From Aureimonas sp. Leaf427 (GTDB lineage: Bacteria > Pseudomonadota > Alphaproteobacteria > Rhizobiales > Rhizobiaceae), in assembly GCF_001425485.1 (NCBI RefSeq), contig NZ_LMQW01000048.1, positions 62,001 to 126,000 on the forward strand: a stretch of DNA of 64,000 bases, in the 5' to 3' direction. The notes under the pieces are model-generated. The model was not told the origin of the DNA. It was given only the letters and a program-made list of their open reading frames with translations, and ran no database searches. Both the position numbers and the translations under genes were made by a program. Below, one piece after another: positions 36,098 to 43,466 of the stretch. Every line of letters begins with the position of its first letter. Within the stretch, counting starts at the first letter, position 1.

Positions 36098-37030
36098 TCA
36101 GCCCTTCAGCGCGCCGTCCACGAAGGCCTTGACCAGATGGTGCGCGATGGCGAAGGGCTTGGGCGCGGTCAGCGCGTCCTCGTGCGTTCCTGCCATCATC
36201 CGCGCAACCTCGTCGCGATTGAACCAGCGGCAGTCCTCCAGTTCCAGCCCGTCGAAGACGATCTCGTCGTCGAGGGCGAGCGCCGCGCAGCCGATCATCA
36301 GCGAGCCCGGAAAGGGCCAGGGCTGCGAGGCGAGATAGGCGACGGGCCCGACGCGGATGCCGGCCTCTTCCAGCGTCTCGCGGCGCACCGCGTCCTCCAG
36401 AGTCTCGCCGGGCTCGATGAAGCCGGCAAGGCACGACCACATCTTTTCGGGAAAGCGCGGCTGGCGGCCGAGAATGCAGCGGTCCGCGCCGTCGTGAACG
36501 AGCATGATGGAGACCGGGTCCGTGCGCGGAAAGTGAACGTCGCCGCAGCCGGGGCACTTGCGGCGATAGCCGGCGGCCTCGGGCTTGGTTTCCGTCCCGC
36601 AACGCCCGCAGAAGCGCGACTTGGCGTGCCAGTTCAGGAAATGCTCGGCCTGTCCGAGCTGCCCCTCGATGTCGCCGCTCAGACGGCCGCTCATGGCGAG
36701 AGGCCTGAGTGCTACGGCGGTGAGATCGGCCGCCGCGCCCGCGCTGGCGCTTGCCGAGACCGCCAGCGACGGCACACCGGCCGCGTCGTGCCCGAGGAGC
36801 ACCGCCGCAGACAGGTCCGCCCCGAGCGCCCGCGCGAGCGTCAGGTCGAGAACGGGGTCGGCTGTGGCCTCCTCGCCCCGGCAGAGCCAGAACCCTTCCG
36901 CCGACGCGAAGATGCGGGCGCCGGGATGGTCGAGGGCGGTGGCGAGCGTCGCCTCGTTGCGCGTCTCGCCGCCCCGGTCCAGCCGGTTTCCCGCAAAGCC
37001 GAAGGCGGGCCGGTCGCCGCCCCCGGTCAC
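36098..37030 (-). CDS. nudC: NAD+/NADH diphosphatase NudC type, GTG start
   Basis: A 310-residue hydrolase that cuts NAD(H), and in E. coli also removes NAD caps from RNA. The middle has a zinc ribbon (FCGRCGTETK and CPGCGDVHFPR). The NUDIX box GFIEPGETLEDAVRRETLEE is followed by AGI, and the NudC marker SQPWPFPGSLMIG stands after it. The frame extends well upstream, but the GTG at 37030 overlaps the HIT gene stop (GTGA) and gives a normal length. It is coupled with the HIT gene and converges on pheA. Confidence 0.92.
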   Translation of the reverse strand: MTGGGDRPAFGFAGNRLDRGGETRNEATLATALDHPGARIFASAEGFWLCRGEEATADPVLDLTLARALGADLSAAVLLGHDAAGVPSLAVSASASAGAAADLTAVALRPLAMSGRLSGDIEGQLGQAEHFLNWHAKSRFCGRCGTETKPEAAGYRRKCPGCGDVHFPRTDPVSIMLVHDGADRCILGRQPRFPEKMWSCLAGFIEPGETLEDAVRRETLEEAGIRVGPVAYLASQPWPFPGSLMIGCAALALDDEIVFDGLELEDCRWFNRDEVARMMAGTHEDALTAPKPFAIAHHLVKAFVDGALKG

Positions 37031-37440
37031 GAGGGAAGCGCCGCGTTGCGGATGAGATCTGTCATGCGGGCCGCCTCCTCGGGCGAATAGGGTTCCGCCG
37101 TGCCGACGCCCCAGACGGGCGCGGGCCACGCCGCATCGGTGTCGAACCGCGCGATGACATGCGTGTGGAGCATCGGCACCATGTTGCCGAGCGCCGCGAT
37201 GTTCATCTTCTTCGCGCCGAAGACCCGCTTCATCCCGTCCGCCAGCGACAGCGTCTCGAAGGAGAGGAGGACCTGGTCGAGCGGCCGCAGCTCGAAGATC
37301 TCGGTGATGCCGGGCCGCCGAGGCACCAGGATCGCCCAGGGAAAGCGCCGGTCGTTCATCAGCCGAACCTCGGAGAGGTTCAGCACCGTCACCGGCAGCG
37401 TGTCCCGCGCGAGTCGGGGATCGAGTTCGAAGCCTTGCAT
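37027..37440 (-). CDS. HIT family nucleotide-binding protein
   Basis: A 137-residue histidine-triad protein. The triad is the HTHVIAR segment near residue 91 (His-x-His-x-x-Arg in place of the third His of the classical HxHxH). The region before it, VRLMNDRRFPWAILVPRRPG, contains the substrate-facing strands. HIT proteins hydrolyse nucleoside phosphoramidates or dinucleoside polyphosphates. The variant triad means catalysis is uncertain. The ATG lies 30 bases from the SRP RNA promoter, transcribed the other way. Confidence 0.86.
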   Translation of the reverse strand: MQGFELDPRLARDTLPVTVLNLSEVRLMNDRRFPWAILVPRRPGITEIFELRPLDQVLLSFETLSLADGMKRVFGAKKMNIAALGNMVPMLHTHVIARFDTDAAWPAPVWGVGTAEPYSPEEAARMTDLIRNAALPS

Positions 37441-37469
37441 GGCGTTTCATGGCACGCCCGAACCGCCCC

Positions 37470-37498
37470 TTGCAATCGGCCCGCGCCCCTGCGATATG
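37470..37498 (+). promoter_or_regulatory. Promoter of the SRP RNA gene
   Basis: TTGCAA (37470-37475), a 17-base spacer, GATATG (37493-37498), then the RNA's GGGAGG seven bases on. Spacing and distance fit a sigma-70 type promoter well, and the RNA end was deduced independently from base pairing. Confidence 0.75.
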
Positions 37499-37504
37499 AG
37501 CGGC

Positions 37505-37600
37505 GGGAGGTTGGTGGTGGACGAGCCACTCGCCAACCGGGTCAGGTCCGGAAGGAAGCAGCCCCAACGAGCACGGCACGGGTCATCGTGCCAGCCTCCC
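37505..37600 (+). ncRNA. ffs: Signal recognition particle RNA, small bacterial (4.5S) type
   Basis: A 96-base RNA of the bacterial small SRP class. Its tip carries the conserved Ffh-binding core GGGTCAGGTCCGGAAGGAAG and the following CAGCCC, with the GGAA tetraloop and asymmetric loop. The ends GGGAGG and CCTCCC pair, and GGTTGGTGGTGG.. pairs with the returning strand. A TTTT-containing tail follows at 37601-37609. Together with Ffh protein it delivers nascent membrane proteins to the membrane. It lies just before the dnaX-ybaB-recR group, a position seen in many proteobacteria. Confidence 0.96.
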
Positions 37601-37688
37601 ACCCTTTTCCCTTCGACAGGTTCATTCGGCTGAAATCCCCGCCATGCGGGGTGACGTCGTCTTGCGCGCCGCAGTGAGTCTGTCGCGC

Positions 37689-38333
37689 CTAGGGCAGCAG
37701 AAGGTGGAGCGGCAGATGGCCGCTCGTCTGCAGGAACTCGATGCCCTCGAAGAGCGGGATCGCGGTCAGGAAGACCAGCCCGTCGATCAGCGTGCGGTAG
37801 ACGCGGTCCGTGCGGATCGTCATCTCGGCCCGGTCCTCGTAGCCGCAGAGACGCGGCACGAAGCGCGGAACGCGCGCCACATAGGCCGCGTAGGGCGCCC
37901 CGAACTTTTCCAGGAGATGCCGTTCCTCGCGCCGGATCACCGGCTGGAAGGCGAGCGCGCAACCGATCGCGAAGACCGCGCCGAGAACGAGGCTGCCCGT
38001 CTGCGCGCCGACCCCGGCCGCCGCGACCGTGGAGAAGACGTAGAGGGGATTGCGCGTCATCGAATAGGGCCCGGCATCGACGATCTCGGCCGACTTGCGC
38101 CCGCCGATGTAGAAGGTGCACCAGATGCGCCCCATGATGCCGGCGATCATCAGCGCGAAGCCGAGCTGCTCGATGAACTCGTGCATCTCCTCGCCATGGC
38201 TGGAGCCGACGACCGCGAGCGCCAGGAAGGCGCTCGCCAGAAGTCCGGCCAGCGCGCCGCGTCGAAGCTTCTGATAGCGCGAGAGGTTCATGGCGTCCCC
38301 GACCGATTCCATCGTGGCCTGTCCAAGGTTCAT
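37689..38333 (-). CDS. ICMT-like membrane methyltransferase family protein
   Basis: A 214-residue membrane protein with four or five helices. The C-terminal half has the isoprenylcysteine carboxyl methyltransferase / PEMT signature: GPYSMTRNPLYVFSTVAAAG and IRREERHLLEKFGAPYAAYV, with the RNP and E-E-LxxxFG-xYxxY elements. Prokaryotic members methylate lipids or unknown substrates. GAGG stands 5 bases before the ATG at 38333. It is divergent from dnaX with a 107-base gap. Its true substrate cannot be read from the sequence. Confidence 0.82.
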   Translation of the reverse strand: MNLGQATMESVGDAMNLSRYQKLRRGALAGLLASAFLALAVVGSSHGEEMHEFIEQLGFALMIAGIMGRIWCTFYIGGRKSAEIVDAGPYSMTRNPLYVFSTVAAAGVGAQTGSLVLGAVFAIGCALAFQPVIRREERHLLEKFGAPYAAYVARVPRFVPRLCGYEDRAEMTIRTDRVYRTLIDGLVFLTAIPLFEGIEFLQTSGHLPLHLLLP

Positions 38334-38440
38334 AACAGCCTCGAGCGCCAAGTCCCGCTTTGAACGGCCGGCATCATGGCTTAAGTGAGGAGCATGGCGC
38401 CTCGACCTCCTCGTCTTCCCCAAATGCACGATTCGGCCCG

Positions 38441-40261
38441 ATGAGCGCGGTCGATCCCGCCGCCGCGCCCTATCGGGTGCTCGCGCGCAAATACCGGCCC
38501 GCGAGCTTCGACGACCTCATCGGCCAGGAGCCGATGGTGCGCACGCTGACCAATGCCTTCGAGACCGGCCGCATCGCGCAGGCCTGGATGCTGACCGGCG
38601 TTCGCGGCGTCGGCAAGACGACGACGGCGCGCATCCTCGCCCGCGCTCTGAACTACGAGACGGCCGAGATCCACGAGCCGACGATCCACATGCGCGAGCC
38701 CGGCATCCACGACAAGGCGATCATGGAAGGGCGCCATGTCGACGTCGTGGAGATGGACGCCGCGTCCCACACCGGCATCGACGACATCCGCGAGATCATC
38801 GCGCAGGTGCGCTATCGCCCGGTCTCGGCGCGCTACAAGGTCTACATCATCGACGAGGTCCACATGCTCTCCAACCAGGCCTTCAACGGCCTGTTGAAGA
38901 CGCTGGAGGAGCCGCCGGAGCATGTGAAGTTCGTCTTCGCGACGACCGAGATCCGCAAGGTGCCGATCACGGTCCTGTCGCGCTGCCAGCGCTTCGACCT
39001 GCGCCGCGTCGACGCGGCCAAGCTGATCCTGCACCTCAAACGCATCTGCGAGGCCGAGGCCGTGCCGGCGGAGGACGACGCGCTGCGCCTCATCGCGCGC
39101 GCCGCCGAGGGCTCGGTGCGCGACGCCCTCTCGCTGACCGATCAGGCCATCGCCCACGGCGCGGGCACCGTGGGGGCGGAGGCCGTGCGCGACATGCTCG
39201 GCCTTGCCGACCGGGGGCGGGTGATCGACCTCTTCGAGCACCTGATGGCCGGCGACGCGGCCAAGGCCCTGGCCGAGCTGCGCGACCAGTACGAGGGCGG
39301 CGCCGATCCGGTCGTGGTCCTCGCCGATCTCGCCGACTTCACCCATCTCGTCACCTCCTTCCGCTTCGTGCCCGGCGCCGCCGAGGACCCGACGCTTGCC
39401 CCCGCCGAGTCCCAGCGCGGGCTGGACCTTTCCAAGCGCCTGTCGGTGCGCACGCTCTCCCAGGTCTGGCAGATGCTCCTGAAGGCCATCGAGGAGGCGA
39501 GGGGGGCGAGCGCGCCGCGCCAGGCCGCCGAGATGGCGATGATTCGCATCGCCCATGCCGCCGACCTGCCGGCGCCCGCCGATCTCCTGCGCGCCCTACG
39601 CGGCGGCGACGATCTGCCCGCCATCCCGGCCGCGCCGAACGGCGGCGGCTCGGCCTCGGGGCCGACGGCCGAGCGCCCCTCCGCCACGCTGCTCTCCGCC
39701 CCGCCGCGCCTGTCCATCGCCTCGAACGGCGGCGGCGAGGCGCGCGCGCAGAGCCGCGCGCCGCAGCCCTCTCCCGTCCAGGCCGAGCCGCAGGCGCCGC
39801 GCTACGATTCGATCGAGGCGCTCGTCGCGCTCTCGGAGGAGAAGCGCGACTCGCGCATGCGGGCCTATCTGCGCCGCTACATCCGCCCGGTCCGCATCGA
39901 GGACGGGCGGCTCGAATTCGCCCTGACCGACGAGGCGCCGCGCACGCTGCCCGGCGATCTCCAGCGCAAGCTGCACGAATGGACCGGCCGCCGCTGGACC
40001 GTCTCGATCTCGAACGAGCCGGGCCGGCCGACGCTGGAGGAGGCGGAGACGGCGCGGCGCACGGCGCTCGTCACCGACGCCGCTCTCGACCCGGAAGTCG
40101 CCGCCATCCTGCAACTCTTTCCCGGCTCGCGCGTCGTGGATGTGCGGCTGCGCGGCGAGGCGGCCGCGGCCGAAGCCGCGGAGATCGCGGTCGAGGCCGG
40201 ACTGCCCGAGGCACAGGCGCCCGCCGATCCGCCGCCGGAGGATGACGACGACGAGGCCTGA
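38441..40261 (+). CDS. dnaX: DNA polymerase III clamp-loader subunit DnaX (tau)
   Basis: A 606-residue clamp-loader ATPase. Walker A is GVRGVGKTTTAR (residues 53-64); Walker B IIDEVHMLS and sensor TVLSRCQRF follow. An Ala/Pro-rich region (about 410-460) precedes the tau C-terminal domain that contacts the polymerase. The zinc-module stretch (residues 70-98, NYETAEIHEP..IHDKAIMEG) has no Cys at all. The start at 38441 matches the family (MSAV then YRVLARKYRPASFDDLIGQ); no strong ribosome site is visible. It heads dnaX-ybaB-recR. I found no convincing frameshift site for a gamma form. Confidence 0.95.
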   Translation: MSAVDPAAAPYRVLARKYRPASFDDLIGQEPMVRTLTNAFETGRIAQAWMLTGVRGVGKTTTARILARALNYETAEIHEPTIHMREPGIHDKAIMEGRHVDVVEMDAASHTGIDDIREIIAQVRYRPVSARYKVYIIDEVHMLSNQAFNGLLKTLEEPPEHVKFVFATTEIRKVPITVLSRCQRFDLRRVDAAKLILHLKRICEAEAVPAEDDALRLIARAAEGSVRDALSLTDQAIAHGAGTVGAEAVRDMLGLADRGRVIDLFEHLMAGDAAKALAELRDQYEGGADPVVVLADLADFTHLVTSFRFVPGAAEDPTLAPAESQRGLDLSKRLSVRTLSQVWQMLLKAIEEARGASAPRQAAEMAMIRIAHAADLPAPADLLRALRGGDDLPAIPAAPNGGGSASGPTAERPSATLLSAPPRLSIASNGGGEARAQSRAPQPSPVQAEPQAPRYDSIEALVALSEEKRDSRMRAYLRRYIRPVRIEDGRLEFALTDEAPRTLPGDLQRKLHEWTGRRWTVSISNEPGRPTLEEAETARRTALVTDAALDPEVAAILQLFPGSRVVDVRLRGEAAAAEAAEIAVEAGLPEAQAPADPPPEDDDDEA

Positions 40262-40378
40262 CGGGCCCGAGCCCGAGACGGACCGCGCCGACCTCTCATG
40301 CGACGGCGCTCCGAGCGACGAAACGACGACCCGCCGGTTGCGACCGGCAAGAGTTAGAACACCAGCGAAAGGGATTCC

Positions 40379-40702
40379 ATGAAGGACATCATGGGGATGA
40401 TGAAGCAGGCAAAGGCCATGCAGGAGAAGATGCAGAGCCTTCAGGACGAGATCGCCGGCATTTCGGCGACCGGCGAGGCCGGCGGCGGCCTCGTCTCCGT
40501 CACGCTGAACGGCAAGTCCGACCTCACAGCGCTCTCCATCGATCCCTCGCTGGTGAAGCCGGAGGAAAAGGACATTCTGGAGGACCTCCTCGTCGCCGCC
40601 CATGCCGACGCCAAGCGGCGCCTGGAAGCCACGATCGCGGAGAAGACCGAATCGCTCACTGCCGGCCTCCAGCTTCCCGGCGGCATGAAGTTCCCCTTCT
40701 AA
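40379..40702 (+). CDS. YbaB/EbfC nucleoid-associated protein
   Basis: A 107-residue DNA-binding dimer of the YbaB/EbfC family. It starts [20 protein letters not shown] and has the [20 protein letters not shown] sheet region, then PGGMKFPF at the end. AAAGGG lies 5 bases before the ATG. The position between dnaX and recR is conserved across proteobacteria and supports a role near replication or repair, although the function is not precisely known. Confidence 0.95.
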   Translation: MKDIMGMMKQAKAMQEKMQSLQDEIAGISATGEAGGGLVSVTLNGKSDLTALSIDPSLVKPEEKDILEDLLVAAHADAKRRLEATIAEKTESLTAGLQLPGGMKFPF

Positions 40703-40783
40703 GCCTTCGCCGAAGCGCGATCGGCCAAGCGATGCCGCCTGCCGATCGCGCCCGGCTCGACGACGAATCGAAATGACGACACG

Positions 40784-41389
40784 ATGGCCAAATCCATTGC
40801 CGGCCCCGAGATCGAGCGGCTGATCCAGCTTCTCGCCAAGCTTCCGGGGCTCGGCCCCCGCTCGGCGCGGCGCGCGACGCTGCATCTCGTCAAGCGCCGC
40901 GAGCAGCTCCTCGCCCCGCTCGCCGGCGCCATGGCCGAGGCGCTGGAGCGCGTCGTCGTCTGCTCCAATTGCGGCAACATCGACACGCGCGACCCCTGCA
41001 CGATCTGCTGCGATCCCGCGCGCGACCAGACGCTCGTCGTGGTGGTGGAGGACGTGTCGGACCTCTGGGCGCTGGAGCGCGCCAAGGCGCTGTCCGCCTC
41101 CTACCACGTCCTCGGCGGCGTGCTCTCACCGTTGGAAGGCGTCGGCCCGGAGGATCTGACCATCCGCCGCCTCGTCGAGCGCGTCGCCTCCGGCGAGGTC
41201 CGCGAGGTCATCGTCGCCGTCAATGCCACGGTGGAGGGCCAGACCACGGCCCATTACATTATCGACCAGCTCGCCGGCTTCGACGTGAAGATCACGCGCC
41301 TCGCCCACGGCGTTCCGGTCGGCGGCGAGCTCGACTATCTCGACGAGGGTACGCTCTCGGCGGCGATGCGCGCTCGGACGAGCTTCTGA
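40784..41389 (+). CDS. recR: Recombination mediator RecR
   Basis: A 201-residue protein that, with RecO (not in this window), helps load RecA on gaps. In order: helix-hairpin-helix region [20 protein letters not shown], zinc motif with [20 protein letters not shown], Toprim domain ([15 protein letters not shown] and [15 protein letters not shown]), and the final domain with [20 protein letters not shown]. The length is typical. The ribosome site is weak, but gene order (dnaX-ybaB-recR) confirms the call. Confidence 0.97.
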   Translation: MAKSIAGPEIERLIQLLAKLPGLGPRSARRATLHLVKRREQLLAPLAGAMAEALERVVVCSNCGNIDTRDPCTICCDPARDQTLVVVVEDVSDLWALERAKALSASYHVLGGVLSPLEGVGPEDLTIRRLVERVASGEVREVIVAVNATVEGQTTAHYIIDQLAGFDVKITRLAHGVPVGGELDYLDEGTLSAAMRARTSF

Positions 41390-41457
41390 CGCGCAAGCGA
41401 TTTCGAAAGCCGGCGGCGCTCTGGTAGAATGCTCGCACAGCCGAAGGAGCGGACGAA

Positions 41458-41703
41458 ATGCAGGTCAAGGTCGCAAGCCCCTGGGACGGTCTGGTCGAGA
41501 CGCTGATCGAAAGCGGCCGCTACGCCTCCGCCGACGAGGCCGTCGAAGACGGGCTTCGCCTGCTGCAGGAGCGGGAGAGCAAGCTCGACTGGCTTCGTGC
41601 GAAGATCGGGCGCTCGCTGGCCGCGGGCGGCGAGACGTCGGATGCAGATGTCGAACAGGCCTTGGATGCGGCAACGGAGCGGCTGAGCGCGACGGGCTCC
41701 TGA
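41458..41703 (+). CDS. ParD-family antitoxin
   Basis: An 81-residue antitoxin with a short ribbon-helix-helix-like N-terminus (MQVKVASPWDGLVETLIESG, then RYASADEAVEDGLRLLQERE) and a helical acidic C-terminus that would wrap the toxin. AAGGAG lies 8 bases before the ATG. The toxin gene starts two bases after its stop. These pairs stabilise genomic regions or respond to stress; this one sits on the chromosome between recR and a cell-wall enzyme. Confidence 0.85.
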   Translation: MQVKVASPWDGLVETLIESGRYASADEAVEDGLRLLQERESKLDWLRAKIGRSLAAGGETSDADVEQALDAATERLSATGS

Positions 41704-41705
41704 GA

Positions 41706-42017
41706 TTGCGCCGCCTTCTCTACACGAAGGAAGCGCAGGCCGACCTCGTTTCGATCCTGACGCATGTCGCGAGAACGTCCGGCAGCGTGGAAACGGGACG
41801 AAGAGTGGTCGACCGGATCAGGACGAAGTGCCGGAAATTCGCCTCTCTGCCCGGTATGATGGGCAGGACGAGACCAGAGATTCGCCCGGATCTTCGCTCC
41901 GTCGCCATCGGCCGCTACGTCGTCTTCATGCGGTATCATGATCGCGAGCGCCTCGAGATCGTCGCGATCGTCGAGGGGCATCGGGACATCGACGCCTATT
42001 TCCATCCCCAACAGTGA
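41706..42017 (+). CDS. ParE/RelE-family toxin, TTG start
   Basis: A 103-residue RelE/ParE-fold toxin: RRLLYTKEAQADLVSILTHV, then GMMGRTRPEIRPDLRSVAIG and YVVFMRYHDRERLEIVAIVE with the closing HRDID. ParE members poison DNA gyrase. The only in-frame start after the antitoxin stop is TTG at 41706 with no clear ribosome site, so translation is likely coupled to the antitoxin and kept low. Start confidence is lower than function confidence. Confidence 0.82.
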   Translation: MRRLLYTKEAQADLVSILTHVARTSGSVETGRRVVDRIRTKCRKFASLPGMMGRTRPEIRPDLRSVAIGRYVVFMRYHDRERLEIVAIVEGHRDIDAYFHPQQ

Positions 42018-42024
42018 GGTTTCC

Positions 42025-43260
42025 ATGCAGCGAGGCTTGAGAACGGCCATCGTCCTCGTCGGTGCGATCATCTTCGCGGGCCCCGCCTTCGCCCAATCCT
42101 CCGTCGAGACCGGCTTTCGCAAGTTCCTCGAAGCCGACATCTGGCCGGCCGCCAAGGCGAACGGTGTGCCGCGCGCCGTGTTCGAGGAGGCCTTTCGGGG
42201 CGTGAAGCCCAATCTCGACCTGCCCGATCTCCAGAGACCCGGCGAGACCGCGAAGGTGGAGGAGGTGAACCGGCAGGCCGAGTTCCAGAGCCCCGCCGCC
42301 TATTTCGACGAGAAGAAGCTCGCCGGCCTCGCCGCCAAGGGGCGCGGGCTTCTGAAGACCCATGCGACGCTTCTGGCGCGGATCGAGGCGGAGACCGGCG
42401 TGCCCGGGCCGATCGTCGTCGCGATCTGGGGCCGCGAATCCGGCTTCGGCGCCGCGAAGATTCCTTACAACGCCTTCGAGGTTCTCGGCACCAAGGCCTA
42501 TCTCTCCCGCCGCAAGGAGATGTTCCGCACCGAACTTTTGGCCGCGCTCGACATCGTGGCGGACGGGCATCTCAAGGTCTCCGAGATGCGCTCCTCCTGG
42601 GCCGGCGCGCTCGGCCAGCCGCAGTTCATGCCGACGAAGTTCAAGGCGCTCGCGGTGGACGAGGACGGCGACGGCCGCCGCGACATCTGGGGCTCGGTCC
42701 CCGACACGCTCGCCTCCATCGGCCGCTATCTCGAGTCCTACGGCTGGGCCAAGGGGCGCGGCTGGGGTTTCGAGGCCGATGTTCCCGCCGCCGTCTCCTG
42801 CGCCGGCGAGGGGCCGGACAAGGGGCGCCCGATCCAGGCCTTCGCCGCCGAGGGCGTCACCCGCATCTCCGGCAAGCCCTTCCCGCCGCGCGAGATGAAG
42901 GCGACGGGCCATCTCCTCATGCCGGCCGGCCGCTCCGGTCCGGCCTTTGTCGCAACGCCGAACTTCTACGTCCTGAAAAGCTACAACAATTCCGATCTCT
43001 ACGCCCTCTTCATCGGCCATGTCGCCGACCGCATGGCCGGCGCCGGCGCCTTGAAAGCCGGCTGGGGCAAGCCGACCGGCCTCTCGCGCGGCGATGTCGC
43101 CCGCCTTCAGGAAAAGCTCCAGGCGGCGGGCTACGATGTCGGCGGCGCCGACGGCCTGCCCGGCTTCAAGACCCGCCGCTCCATCGGCGCCTACGAGACG
43201 AAGGCCGGCCTGCCCGCGACCTGCTGGCCCTCGAAGGCGCTGGCCGCGCGAATGAAATGA
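42025..43260 (+). CDS. Lytic murein transglycosylase, MltB type
   Basis: A 411-residue exported peptidoglycan lyase. Signal peptide to about residue 23 (AFAQ). The SLT-type catalytic domain has Glu138 in VAIWGRESGFGA, SWAGALGQPQFMPTKF, and DIWGSVPDTLASIGRYLESY. A C-terminal peptidoglycan-binding domain (about 345-405, SRGDVARLQEKLQAAGYDVG) follows. TGAGG lies 5 bases before the ATG. No lipobox is present, so it is soluble in the periplasm, unlike E. coli MltB. Confidence 0.92.
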   Translation: MQRGLRTAIVLVGAIIFAGPAFAQSSVETGFRKFLEADIWPAAKANGVPRAVFEEAFRGVKPNLDLPDLQRPGETAKVEEVNRQAEFQSPAAYFDEKKLAGLAAKGRGLLKTHATLLARIEAETGVPGPIVVAIWGRESGFGAAKIPYNAFEVLGTKAYLSRRKEMFRTELLAALDIVADGHLKVSEMRSSWAGALGQPQFMPTKFKALAVDEDGDGRRDIWGSVPDTLASIGRYLESYGWAKGRGWGFEADVPAAVSCAGEGPDKGRPIQAFAAEGVTRISGKPFPPREMKATGHLLMPAGRSGPAFVATPNFYVLKSYNNSDLYALFIGHVADRMAGAGALKAGWGKPTGLSRGDVARLQEKLQAAGYDVGGADGLPGFKTRRSIGAYETKAGLPATCWPSKALAARMK

Positions 43261-43405
43261 GACGGCCCACCGGGCCCGACCGCGAACCCCTCCGCCGCCC
43301 TCACCCTCAGCCCGTCGAAGGACGAGGGCGCTTGCCCCAAGCGCCGTGCGCCATGAGTTGAGACCCCTGCGCCTCGGTCGATCGGCCGGATGCAGCCGAA
43401 AATGG

Positions 43406-43438
43406 CTCGGGCGCGGCAGGAGACCTGCCGCGCCCGAG
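43406..43438 (-). terminator. 15-bp perfect hairpin ending the PhoX-type gene
   Basis: CTCGGGCGCGGCAGG at 43406-43420 and its perfect complement at 43424-43438, with a 3-base loop. Read leftward it is followed by GCCATTTT, so it is best for the leftward phosphatase gene, but it can also stop the rightward transglycosylase. The preceding gap (43261-43405) holds a CCTCACCCTCAGCCCGTCGA stretch resembling a common short intergenic repeat. Confidence 0.8.
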
Positions 43439-43466
43439 TTGGAAGCCTATCGGGTGATCCGACTGC

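Noticed and set aside
40060-40130. Possible frameshift site in dnaX (CTTTCCC-type run)
   Set aside because: No A-rich slippery heptamer, no clear following stem, and it is too near the 3' end to give a gamma-like product.
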